Positions 9,251 through 16,465 of a stretch of DNA of 27,311 nucleotides are shown piece by piece. A program made the translations under genes and the position numbers. Each line of letters opens with the position of its first letter. Positions within the stretch are counted from its first letter, which is position 1. The notes under the pieces are model-generated. The model ran no database searches. It worked only from the letters and a program-made list of their open reading frames with translations, and was not told where the DNA came from. Source of the DNA: an uncultured Clostridia bacterium (GTDB lineage Bacteria; Bacillota; Clostridia; Oscillospirales; Ruminococcaceae); contig CALGTU010000205.1 of assembly GCA_937901465.1 (NCBI GenBank), positions 1 to 27,311 on the forward strand, given 5' to 3'.

Positions 9251-9279
9251 ATTATACACCAAACCCCCGTTTTTTTCAA
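9251..9279 (-). promoter_or_regulatory. Sigma-A promoter of glgP
   Basis: Read on the minus strand: -35 TTGAAA (9274-9279), a 17-base spacer containing a GGGGG run, and -10 TATAAT (9251-9256). It sits about 45 bases ahead of the glgP start. The G-run in the spacer is unusual in such AT-rich intergenic DNA. Confidence 0.8.
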
Positions 9280-9367
9280 TAAGAAAACGATACCAACAAC
9301 AGAAAATCGGGAATATAGCACATTTTTTTCAGATTTTTTACCATTTCATAGTCAAATAGACTTAAAA

Positions 9368-9796
9368 TCACACTCTTTTTCTTATTCTGAATAAAGTTGA
9401 AACACCTACAACGCCAAGGGCAACCGCCGCGGCGATACCGAATGAACGGAGCAGATTTTCGAAAAATAGCTCTGAATTATTCGTTGTGAAATAAAGCATT
9501 GTATCGTAAATAAGTTTTCCGGGGACGAGTGGAATAAGTCCTGTTACAAGATAGACTGTAACGGGGGTTTTATTTACCCTTGCAAAGATTTCGCAGTATA
9601 TTGTCATAACAGCTGCCGCGAAAAGATAAGCGACAGTTTCGGGCTGTGGCACAAAATATTCCGCCAAAATAAAAGCACTATGCGAAACAACACCCGCAAG
9701 GCAGGAGAATATGAGGTTTTTTCCCTTTATTCCGAAAATAACGGCGAATGCCAGTGATGAAAGAGCAACAGATACAAAATCGAGAAAAATATTCAT
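9368..9796 (-). CDS. ThrE-type exporter, small membrane subunit (ThrE_2/DUF3815)
   Basis: 142 residues, nearly all hydrophobic, with about five membrane segments. It matches the C-terminal half of the ThrE threonine/serine exporter family, which in many Firmicutes is a separate small protein. Features include the N-terminal FLDFVSVALSSLAFAVIFGI segment and the GLIPLVPGKLIYDTM loop. Its ATG overlaps the stop of the upstream gene in an ATGA (9793-9796), so the two are translated together and probably form one complex. The substrate is inferred from the family (Thr/Ser or another small metabolite such as a dicarboxylate); the sequence does not settle it. Confidence 0.85.
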   Translation of the reverse strand: MNIFLDFVSVALSSLAFAVIFGIKGKNLIFSCLAGVVSHSAFILAEYFVPQPETVAYLFAAAVMTIYCEIFARVNKTPVTVYLVTGLIPLVPGKLIYDTMLYFTTNNSELFFENLLRSFGIAAAVALGVVGVSTLFRIRKRV

Positions 9797-10548
9797 ATAA
9801 GTGCCCCCTTTGCAAAGAAAACAACGGCAACGCCTATCGCTATTCCCGAAGCTGTCAGTATTGCTTCTGAAAGACCTGAAATCCCCGAAAGATAATCCTC
9901 TGACATAAAATCACGCATACAGTTTGTAAGCGCTATTCCGGGAACAAGGGTTATGAGTGCCCCTGTCATCGCGATATCAGAATGCATACAGAATCCGAAA
10001 AAAGATGAAAGAGAGGTTATAACAGCTATCAGAGCGGCGGCAATTATACTTGTGAAAAAGTTATTGAAACGCTGTTTTTCAAGGAAGAAAAGAATTATTC
10101 TTGTTATCGCCGCTGAAAAAAGAGCAGTTAACATATCGCCTATACTTCCGCCTAATGAGAGAGAATATGAAAGTCCCACTGCGGCAAAAGCTATTGTTTC
10201 TGCCAGAAGACCCGAACCCTTTTCTTTTCTTATCTTTTCAAGTTCTTTTCTCGCAACATAAATATCGGGCTTTGTTTCACATATCTTTCTTGAAAGTGCA
10301 TTTAAAAGCTCTAATCTGTGAAGATTTGTGTCCTTACCCTTTATACGCATTGTTTTGGTGAGTGGTTCACCGTCTTTTTCAGAAACGGTTGCAACGATAT
10401 TGACATGCGTTGCCGAAACCGAACATGAATCATATCCATAAGATTTAAGGATAAGTTCCATAGTTTCTTCAACCCTTCTTATTTCAGCACCGCAATATAA
10501 AAGTTCGGCGCCCATATCAACGGCAAAAGAAAGCGTTGTTCCTTTCAT
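9793..10548 (-). CDS. ThrE-type exporter, large subunit (DUF1212)
   Basis: 251 residues. The N-terminal cytosolic domain (about 1-110) has the family pattern DMGAELLYCGAEIRRVEETM and the strand SVSATHVNIVATV. About five membrane helices follow (from roughly residue 120), including the re-entrant-like LITLVPGIALTNCMRDFMS. This is the N-terminal half of ThrE; together with the overlapping 142-residue gene it rebuilds the full exporter. The ATG at 10548 has a clear GGAGG eight to twelve bases upstream. The terminator of the preceding gene ends only about 20 bases before this start, so the promoter must lie within or upstream of that hairpin, or the pair depends on read-through. Confidence 0.88.
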   Translation of the reverse strand: MKGTTLSFAVDMGAELLYCGAEIRRVEETMELILKSYGYDSCSVSATHVNIVATVSEKDGEPLTKTMRIKGKDTNLHRLELLNALSRKICETKPDIYVARKELEKIRKEKGSGLLAETIAFAAVGLSYSLSLGGSIGDMLTALFSAAITRIILFFLEKQRFNNFFTSIIAAALIAVITSLSSFFGFCMHSDIAMTGALITLVPGIALTNCMRDFMSEDYLSGISGLSEAILTASGIAIGVAVVFFAKGALI

Positions 10549-10562
10549 AGAAATCCTCCGTA

Positions 10563-10604
10563 TTTAAAAAGACAACAAAGGCTTTTTGTTCCTTTGTTGT
10601 CTTT
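10563..10604 (-). terminator. Intrinsic terminator between the CheX-like gene and the exporter pair
   Basis: A perfect 14-bp stem (10568-10581 with 10591-10604) and a nine-base loop, followed on the minus strand by a short T-run. It lies directly in the leader of the exporter pair, so some read-through is likely to be needed or used. Confidence 0.88.
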
Positions 10605-10615
10605 GTGTCTTAAAA

Positions 10616-11518
10616 TTATTCAGCCTTGACTTTATCTGATGAGATGATAACGGATACTGTTCCGAATGGGAAGCAGATAGGCATAGCAAACATTGAGCCC
10701 TTTGTAGAAAGCTCTACGCTTTCCTTTGAAATCTGGGGTTCAAGCTGAAGTTCGATCTGCTTGTTGTTTGACATATTTACTGTGAAAAGTCCGTTATGTA
10801 AATTTAAAAATTCAGCAACAGATTCTCTTGCGAGTTCATCAAAGCTATTGAGTTCTTCATGAGAATATCTCTTTGCGAATTCAATCATAGTAGCTTCGGG
10901 ACCTTCAATAGCTGTGAATACTTCGCCCTTTCCGTTTACCATCTGATAGGAGATTTTTTCTGCCTTATAAGATGTTGTTGCTTCGGGAGCGAGAGGAATA
11001 AAATCATCGCCTATGAAACGAATGATATTCTTGAAAACGAGTGATGTGTATTCTGTAAAGAATTCAACATCTGAATCGAATGTGTTGAAAATATAGAAAT
11101 TACGGATGATTGTGTCGATTTTGCGGTTCTGGTCATCTGTAAAATCTCTTTCTTCGATAAGGTTGTTTTCTTTATATTTAGCAAGAGCATTTGCAAACTG
11201 TTCGTTTGTGAGGTAGCCCTTGTCAACAAGTGCCTGTCCGATAACGAGATGAGCCTGTTTCTGATTTGAAAGAAGAGTTTCAACCTGTGATTCTGTCATA
11301 TATCCCTTATCAACGGCGATATCACCGAATCTTTTATCCATTCTCTGCTGTTCGGCATGAACTTCGTCAACCTGTGCTGCTGTCATATATCCTGCGTTGA
11401 TAGCAAGAACACCGAGTTTAGCACGGGCGAATTTCTGCATTTCGAGAGCTTCTATAAGCTGCTGTTTTGTAACGAGTTTTTCGTTGAAGAGATAGTTTCC
11501 GAAAAATTGTGTAAACAT
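10616..11518 (-). CDS. CheX-like phosphatase-domain protein with N-terminal 29-residue repeats
   Basis: 300 residues. The N-terminal part is built of three exact-length 29-residue repeats (residues 12-40, 41-69, 70-98) and a partial fourth (99-118). Each is centred on a GYMT/GYLT turn followed by a Gln-rich helix, resembling the N-terminal halves of MshEN/GspE-N c-di-GMP-binding modules. The C-terminal part (about 130-298) resembles the CheX phosphatase domain, with an E-x2-N motif in SVAEFLN that in CheX/CheC removes phosphate from CheY-P. It lies six bases after a CheY-like response regulator, which is the probable partner. No flagellar or other chemotaxis genes are nearby, so the pair may serve another signalling output. 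The CheX assignment is from pattern and context. Confidence 0.7.
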   Translation of the reverse strand: MFTQFFGNYLFNEKLVTKQQLIEALEMQKFARAKLGVLAINAGYMTAAQVDEVHAEQQRMDKRFGDIAVDKGYMTESQVETLLSNQKQAHLVIGQALVDKGYLTNEQFANALAKYKENNLIEERDFTDDQNRKIDTIIRNFYIFNTFDSDVEFFTEYTSLVFKNIIRFIGDDFIPLAPEATTSYKAEKISYQMVNGKGEVFTAIEGPEATMIEFAKRYSHEELNSFDELARESVAEFLNLHNGLFTVNMSNNKQIELQLEPQISKESVELSTKGSMFAMPICFPFGTVSVIISSDKVKAE

Positions 11519-11524
11519 AATGGG

Positions 11525-11902
11525 TTACTTCCTTTCGGCGATTTTTTCGATGATTTTTGTAACATCGTCAAAGTTTACGGGTTTCTGTAAAAATTCATAA
11601 GCACCTGCTGCGATAGCAATTTTAAGGTTATCCTGTGTGCCTACTGATGAAGCCATAACAACCTTTGCCGATGAATCATATGCGAGAATATCGATAAGAG
11701 CTTCAACACCGCTCTTTTCAGGCATAACTATATCCATAAAAACAACATCGGGCTTGTTTGCTTTATAAACATCAACAGCCTCGTTGCCGTTTACTGCTTC
11801 AAAAACAGTTGTGATTCCGAGTGATGCGAGATGATCTTTCATCTTCTTTCTTACAAGAACCGAGTCATCACTGATCTGAACTTTAATATCCTTGATTTCC
11901 AT
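11525..11902 (-). CDS. Single-domain CheY-like response regulator
   Basis: 125 residues from the ATG at 11902, which has GAGGAG about seven to twelve bases upstream. An in-frame start 21 bases earlier lacks a ribosome binding site. It is a complete receiver domain with nothing added: acidic pair Asp12-Asp13, phosphorylation site Asp57 (in FMDIVMPEKSG), Ser85 and Lys107-Pro108. With no output domain it must act through protein contact. The gene directly after it encodes a CheX-like domain protein, which suggests a phosphorylation/dephosphorylation pair. No cognate histidine kinase is in the window. It has its own promoter (11944-11972). Confidence 0.9.
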   Translation of the reverse strand: MEIKDIKVQISDDSVLVRKKMKDHLASLGITTVFEAVNGNEAVDVYKANKPDVVFMDIVMPEKSGVEALIDILAYDSSAKVVMASSVGTQDNLKIAIAAGAYEFLQKPVNFDDVTKIIEKIAERK

Positions 11903-11943
11903 AATATCTCTCCTCACTTTCAAAGTGTCAAATATACATTCCT

Positions 11944-11972
11944 ATTTTATATTATATTTATAAGGATTTCAA
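11944..11972 (-). promoter_or_regulatory. Sigma-A promoter of the response regulator/CheX-like pair
   Basis: Read on the minus strand: -35 TTGAAA (11967-11972), a 17-base spacer, and -10 TAAAAT (11944-11949). It lies about 40 bases from the start codon of the response regulator. Confidence 0.6.
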
Positions 11973-12076
11973 TAGATTTTAAAAATATTCAACAAAAACA
12001 CTCAATCACGCCACTATTTTTTGTTAAAAAAATACAACAGTTTTCCGAAATTGTTTGTTTTTGCGATAAAGATATG

Positions 12077-12105
12077 TTGCAAAAATATCTGAAATATGGT
12101 AAACT
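12077..12105 (+). promoter_or_regulatory. Candidate promoter of the amylase gene
   Basis: -35 TTGCAA (12077-12082), a 17-base spacer and -10 TAAACT (12100-12105), about 30 bases ahead of the ATG. AAAGGAG is the ribosome binding site (12122-12128). The -10 is a weak match, so expression may need help or be low. Confidence 0.55.
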
Positions 12106-12138
12106 CATTTTGTAAAACAATAAAAGGAGAAAATTTAT

Positions 12139-13719
12139 ATGGCAAACTGGGTAAACAGTTCGGTTTTTTATCACATCTACCCCTTGGGATTCTGCGGTGC
12201 ACCCATGCTCAACGCAGGTGGTGAACCCGTTAACAGAATAAAGAAGATTTCAGAATGGATTCCCCATATCAAAGAAGGGAATTTCAATGCTTTATATTTA
12301 GGCCCCGTTTTTGAAAGTTCGGTTCATGGTTATGATACAAAAGACTACCGCGTTATCGACAGAAGACTCGGAACAAACGACGATTTCAAAGCGCTTTGCA
12401 AAGAACTTCACGAAAACGGAATAAAGATAGTTTTAGACGGCGTTTTCAATCATGTAGGACGCGATTTCTTCGCTTTCAAGGATTTACAGGAAAACGAATA
12501 TACATCAAAGTATAAAGACTGGTTTTATGTCAACTTTTCGGGAACAAGCCCCTATAACGACCCGTTCTCATATGAAGGCTGGCAGGGACATTATAACCTC
12601 GTTAAACTCAACATCTCTAATCCCGAAGTTGCGGATTATATTTTGAAGAGCGTTGAAATGTGGATGGACGAATTCGGTATCGACGGTCTTCGTCTTGACG
12701 CTGCTGATTGCGTTGACCTTGAATTTTTCAAGAAACTCCGTAGCTTTACAAAATCCAAAAACCCTGATTTCTGGCTTATGGGTGAAATTATCCATGGTGA
12801 CTATACAAAATGGGCAAATAACGATGTTTTGGACAGCGTTACAAACTATGAATGTCAGAAGGGTATCTATTCATCACATAACGATAAGAACTATTTCGAA
12901 ATTTCATATTCGCTCAACAGACAGTTCGGTAACGGCGGTATTTATAAGAATTTAACCCTTTACAGCTTTGTTGACAACCACGATGTAAACAGACTTGCAT
13001 CATTCCTCAAACGTCCCGAATACCTTAAAAACTGCTATACTCTCATGTATACTATGCCCGGTGTTCCCTCGGTTTATTACGGAAGTGAATGGGGCATAAA
13101 GGGAGAGAGAACTTCAGCTTCAGACGCTGTTCTTCGCCCCTCTTTAGAGCTTGATAACATTCCCGATGCCGATATGGAACTTTTCGCTCACATAAAGGAA
13201 CTCGGAAGACTTCATGCCGAACTCTTACCCGTTCAGGTAGGCGATTATGAAAATATCGTTATCAGAAACGAACAGCTTGTATTCAAGAGAAGTTGTGCAT
13301 CAGGCTCGGTTTATGTTGCTTTGAACCTTGCCGACCACGATGCAGAAGTAGGCTTCAATATGAATGGCGCCTGCCTTGTTGACAGACTCGCAGGCGATAA
13401 GCAGTATCTTCCCAAAAACAATTATGTTTCTATTAATATGCCTCCATTCTCATCTATGATTTTAGAAGAAGGAAACGCAGCCAAGGTTGCTCCTCAGGTT
13501 GAAGAACAGGGCATTTTAATCGGAAGAATGTATAAACATTTCAAAGGCAATACATATATCGTTATCGCTATCGGAAAAGATTCAGAAACAATGGAAGATG
13601 TTGTTATCTATCAGGAACCCGCAGGCGAAAAGAAAGTATGGGTACGCCCGCTTTCGATGTTCTCTGAAGAGATAGAAAGAGATGGCAGAAGATTCAAGAG
13701 ATTCACACTTATCGACTGA
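12139..13719 (+). CDS. Cytosolic GH13 alpha-amylase-family glucosidase fused to a DUF1653 domain
   Basis: 526 residues. Residues 1 to about 445 form a GH13 alpha/beta barrel with the conserved blocks DGVFNH, GLRLDAAD (nucleophile Asp187), MGEI (acid/base Glu216) and FVDNHD (Asp282), then a beta-rich C domain. The region from about 462 to 524 is a separate DUF1653 domain, recognisable from YKHFKGNTY, SETMEDVVIYQ and VRPLSMF. There is no signal peptide, so it acts inside the cell on glycogen or imported maltodextrin, complementing GlgP. The exact specificity (amylase, neopullulanase or alpha-glucosidase) cannot be read from the sequence. DUF1653 normally occurs as a free-standing protein of about 70 residues, so the fusion is noteworthy. 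The next gene follows after 18 bases with a good ribosome binding site. Confidence 0.92.
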   Translation: MANWVNSSVFYHIYPLGFCGAPMLNAGGEPVNRIKKISEWIPHIKEGNFNALYLGPVFESSVHGYDTKDYRVIDRRLGTNDDFKALCKELHENGIKIVLDGVFNHVGRDFFAFKDLQENEYTSKYKDWFYVNFSGTSPYNDPFSYEGWQGHYNLVKLNISNPEVADYILKSVEMWMDEFGIDGLRLDAADCVDLEFFKKLRSFTKSKNPDFWLMGEIIHGDYTKWANNDVLDSVTNYECQKGIYSSHNDKNYFEISYSLNRQFGNGGIYKNLTLYSFVDNHDVNRLASFLKRPEYLKNCYTLMYTMPGVPSVYYGSEWGIKGERTSASDAVLRPSLELDNIPDADMELFAHIKELGRLHAELLPVQVGDYENIVIRNEQLVFKRSCASGSVYVALNLADHDAEVGFNMNGACLVDRLAGDKQYLPKNNYVSINMPPFSSMILEEGNAAKVAPQVEEQGILIGRMYKHFKGNTYIVIAIGKDSETMEDVVIYQEPAGEKKVWVRPLSMFSEEIERDGRRFKRFTLID

Positions 13720-13737
13720 TAAAAGGAGAGAAGAAAA

Positions 13738-14322
13738 ATGTCTGAAAAGATAAAACCTTATCGCAGCACATTACATTTTCCCGAATGCAGAAGAAAAATG
13801 AAGATATGCAAAATAGCAACATTTTTCCCTATTGCTGTTGTTGCTCTCAATATAGTTATCGGAACGATAGCCATTCTGATAAAAGGCGGAATTTCTATTG
13901 TAAATGACGACGCAAACTATCTTTTCGGAACTCTCGTTATGTGGTCGGTTTTAACGGCTATCCCCTCCGCCTGTATTATTACAGGATACAGAATCCTCTG
14001 CGTTCCCGCAGGGTTGTCGTTTGCTCTGATGGCAGCGTTTGTAGAAAATACCGCACTTATGATAGGTGCTTTTTTCGGAGTAATGTCATGCGTTATCGCT
14101 TTCTATTATATATGCGAAATGAACGACCTTAAAAACACTTATGGATATCCGAGTTTCCGTGAGGATTGTGAGTTTGAATACCTTCGAACAACAAAATCCA
14201 TAATAGACCAGGAAAAAGAACGACTCGGCGAAACTGCACAAACCGAAGAAAAAGAAGCTGAAGAATCAGAAAATGATTCTATGGAAGAAAAAGAAGAAAC
14301 CGCCGAAGATTCTGAAGAATAA
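13738..14322 (+). CDS. Membrane protein with acidic C-terminal tail, function unknown
   Basis: 194 residues. After a basic, His/Cys-containing N-terminus there are about four hydrophobic segments (roughly residues 27-50, 62-85, 87-102, 104-124). These are followed by a soluble tail in which about residues 160-194 are dominated by Glu, with Asp and Ser (for example EEKEAEESEND). I do not recognise a family. It starts 18 bases after the amylase gene with an AAAGGAG ribosome binding site and ends at a strong terminator, so it is the second gene of a two-gene operon. A link with glucan metabolism is only suggested by that position. Confidence 0.75.
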   Translation: MSEKIKPYRSTLHFPECRRKMKICKIATFFPIAVVALNIVIGTIAILIKGGISIVNDDANYLFGTLVMWSVLTAIPSACIITGYRILCVPAGLSFALMAAFVENTALMIGAFFGVMSCVIAFYYICEMNDLKNTYGYPSFREDCEFEYLRTTKSIIDQEKERLGETAQTEEKEAEESENDSMEEKEETAEDSEE

Positions 14323-14341
14323 AATATAACCGTATAGAAAT

Positions 14342-14386
14342 AATCAAGGGTAACGAGTTTATAGCTCGTTACCCTTGATTTGTTTA
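14342..14386 (+). terminator. Intrinsic terminator of the amylase operon
   Basis: A perfect 16-bp stem (14342-14357 with 14365-14380) with a seven-base loop, then TTGTTTATT. The A/T flanks are weak for strict one-way use, but the stem is very stable. Confidence 0.9.
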
Positions 14387-14481
14387 TTGCATATTGGCAA
14401 AGAGGCTCTCCTTTTTTATATCTTTATAATGGCATAAATTCTCATTAAATGTGCATATTAAGACATATGGGAGGGGATTTT

Positions 14482-15576
14482 ATGTCGGCGAAGAATATAA
14501 AAAGCATTGTTCTGACCGCTTTTCTTATAACGCTTATAATCTTCTGTTTCTGGAGATATGACGACGTTTTTTTACTTATAAAAACACTTCTTCTTTCTCT
14601 CAGACCTGTTATTATAGGGTTAGGGTTTGCTTTTCTTATAAATTCATTTGCAATAAAGGTTATGAAGTTCTGGCGCGCGGATAAAATTCCCGAAAAAATC
14701 GCCTGGATAATTTCTTCGCTGATAGTTTATATCGCATTTACAGGCATTTTTTCATTGGCACTCTATTTTGTAATCCCAAGCCTTATTGAAAGTGTAAAAC
14801 AGTTCTTTACAGATTTTGACTCTTATTATCAGCGTTTTTCTGAAACTTTAAAAGAGCTTCCGTTTTTAAACTTCATAGAAAAACTTCTCCCCTCTGCCGA
14901 AAAGATAAGGGATTATATCCCGAAAGCGTTTTCAGCGTTTTCTGATACTTTAGGCGGAATTGCAAAGGTTTTTGCCGATACACTTATAGGCTTTGCGGTT
15001 TCTTTTTATTTTGTTTTAGGGAAAGAATCTTTCAAAGAGGGTGCTAAAAAACTGGCAACAGCTTTTCTTCCCGAAAAGATATATATAAAGGGCGAGGATT
15101 TATATTCGACATCCGTTAAAACCTTTTCGGGATTTTTAAGCGGTCAGCTGACAGATTCTTTCATTATGGGAATTTTATGCTTTATCGGAATGGCAATTCT
15201 GGGATTTCCATATCCTTTGCTTATAAGTTCGATAATAGGTTTTACAAATATAATACCCGTTTTCGGTCCTGTTATGGGAACGATTCCCTCAGCTCTGATT
15301 CTTCTTTTTGCCGACCCTATGAGCGCTATATGGTTTATAGTTTTCATTCTGATTTTACAGCAGATTGAAGCACAGCTTATCTATCCGAGGGTTGTCGGAA
15401 CTTCTGTCGGTCTTAAACCTTTCTGGACACTTTTTGCCATAATTGTAGGCGGAGGACTTTTCGGAATATGGGGAATGATTATCGGAATCCCACTTTTATC
15501 TGTTATTCAAAGCGAGATTATGAAGCACGCAGATACGCATAAATTCGGCGTTTTTGTCGAAAAATGCGATAAATAA
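14482..15576 (+). CDS. AI-2E family transporter-like membrane protein
   Basis: 364 residues from the ATG at 14482, which has GGAGGGG just upstream; an in-frame ATG at 14449 has none. Topology fits the AI-2E (TqsA/PerM/YtvI) family: two or three N-terminal helices, a central soluble stretch (about 95-170), then a block of helices with the family motifs GFTNIIPVFGP and IPLLSVIQSEI. Members have been linked to autoinducer-2 release, Na+/H+ exchange and, in Bacillus, YtvI of unknown role, so the substrate is open. It lies just upstream of spo0A on the same strand, and its 3' end contains a 0A box. Confidence 0.88.
   Translation: MSAKNIKSIVLTAFLITLIIFCFWRYDDVFLLIKTLLLSLRPVIIGLGFAFLINSFAIKVMKFWRADKIPEKIAWIISSLIVYIAFTGIFSLALYFVIPSLIESVKQFFTDFDSYYQRFSETLKELPFLNFIEKLLPSAEKIRDYIPKAFSAFSDTLGGIAKVFADTLIGFAVSFYFVLGKESFKEGAKKLATAFLPEKIYIKGEDLYSTSVKTFSGFLSGQLTDSFIMGILCFIGMAILGFPYPLLISSIIGFTNIIPVFGPVMGTIPSALILLFADPMSAIWFIVFILILQQIEAQLIYPRVVGTSVGLKPFWTLFAIIVGGGLFGIWGMIIGIPLLSVIQSEIMKHADTHKFGVFVEKCDK
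15555..15561 (+). promoter_or_regulatory. Candidate 0A box (Spo0A binding site) upstream of spo0A
   Basis: TGTCGAA, an exact match to the Spo0A recognition core, flanked by T's on the left and A's on the right as in strong sites. It lies 18 bases ahead of the -35 of the spo0A promoter, inside the end of the AI-2E-family gene, so autoregulation is likely. A seven-base match occurs by chance a few times in 27 kb; position is the main support. Confidence 0.55.
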
Positions 15577-15579
15577 ACC

Positions 15580-15608
15580 TTGATTTCGGGATAACCTTGT
15601 GATATGAT
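15580..15608 (+). promoter_or_regulatory. Promoter of spo0A
   Basis: -35 TTGATT (15580-15585), a 17-base spacer and -10 TATGAT (15603-15608) preceded by TG at the extended -10 position. It lies about 45 bases before the ATG. GGAGG at 15638-15642 is the ribosome binding site. Confidence 0.75.
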
Positions 15609-15652
15609 AAAAATATGGAAAAAATTAGTAATTCTTTGGAGGTAATCCCGAA
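15585..15652 (+). repeat. 13-base inverted repeat spanning the spo0A promoter and ribosome binding site
   Basis: TTCGGGATAACCT (15585-15597) and AGGTAATCCCGAA (15640-15652) are complementary at 12 of 13 positions. The left arm lies in the promoter spacer, the right arm covers part of the ribosome binding site and the first base of the ATG. Only transcripts coming from upstream would contain both arms. Confidence 0.6.
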
Positions 15653-16434
15653 TGACAACGAAAACAAAAATACTTTTATGTGAAAACGGAATAAACGGCG
15701 AATCCGTTTCGGCAACAGCGCTCAAGAACAATGGCTTTATCGTTACAACAAGACAGAAAAACGGCAACGACGCTATCGAAGCAATAAAAGACGAACGTCC
15801 TGATATCGTTATTGTTGATGCAGAAATGCAGGGTGCTAACGCTGAAAGTGTTATAAACAGAGTTAAGGCAGATATGATTGTTCCGCCAAAGTTCATTGTT
15901 ATAACATCTTACGGGCAGATTGAAGAAGAGGAAAAACTTATGAGAATAGGTGCTACCGAGGTTATAAAAAAGCCTTTCGGTGTTCAGACGCTTGTTGAAA
16001 AAGCCATGGCTGTAAGCAAGGAAATAAACGAACAGAAAGACGATATCAATATGGAAGTTATCGTTACAGAAATCATTCATCAGATAGGCGTTCCCGCACA
16101 TATAAAGGGGTATCATTATCTTCGTGAAGCGATAGTTATTTCTGTTTATGATGAAGAGATGCTTGAAAGCGTTACAAAAATTCTTTACCCAACGGTTGCA
16201 AAGCGATTTGACACAACATCGTCAAGAGTTGAAAGAGCAATCCGCCATGCGATTGAAATTGCCTGGGACAGAGGCGATGTTGACACGCTCAATTCTTATT
16301 TCGGATATACAGTAAATACAGGCAAGGGCAAACCTACAAACAGTGAATTCATAGCGCTTATTTCAGATAAACTCCGTCTTCGTTATAAAAAGGAAATCGC
16401 CGTTTCAGAAAAACGCTTTGCGGTAAACAGATAA
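15652..16434 (+). CDS. spo0A: Sporulation master regulator Spo0A
   Basis: Response regulator that, once phosphorylated, binds 0A boxes to start sporulation and related stationary-phase programmes. It has 260 residues, normal length. The C-terminal DNA-binding domain (about 140-260) is unmistakable: IHQIGVPAHIKGYHYLREAI, LYPTVAKRFDTT, SSRVERAIRHAIEIAW and GKGKPTNSEFIALISDKLR. The receiver keeps Asp56, Thr85 and Lys106-Lys107-Pro108, but the usual Asp-Asp metal pair is replaced by Cys10-Glu11. It is alone here, without the spoIVB gene that often precedes it. It has its own promoter and a candidate 0A box. Confidence 0.95.
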   Translation: MTTKTKILLCENGINGESVSATALKNNGFIVTTRQKNGNDAIEAIKDERPDIVIVDAEMQGANAESVINRVKADMIVPPKFIVITSYGQIEEEEKLMRIGATEVIKKPFGVQTLVEKAMAVSKEINEQKDDINMEVIVTEIIHQIGVPAHIKGYHYLREAIVISVYDEEMLESVTKILYPTVAKRFDTTSSRVERAIRHAIEIAWDRGDVDTLNSYFGYTVNTGKGKPTNSEFIALISDKLRLRYKKEIAVSEKRFAVNR

Positions 16435-16437
16435 TAA

Positions 16438-16463
16438 AAAAGCACCCCTTGGGGTGCTTTTAA
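16438..16463. terminator. Bidirectional terminator between spo0A and secF
   Basis: A perfect 11-bp stem AAAAGCACCCC / GGGGTGCTTTT (16438-16448, 16451-16461) with a tight CTTG turn. The A and T tracts on each side serve both converging transcripts. Confidence 0.93.
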
Positions 16464-16465
16464 TT

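Noticed and set aside
14388..14459. Direct repeat TGCATATT on either side of a TATAAT before the AI-2E-family gene
   Set aside because: An eight-base AT-rich repeat is weak, and no -35 at a proper distance supports a promoter there.
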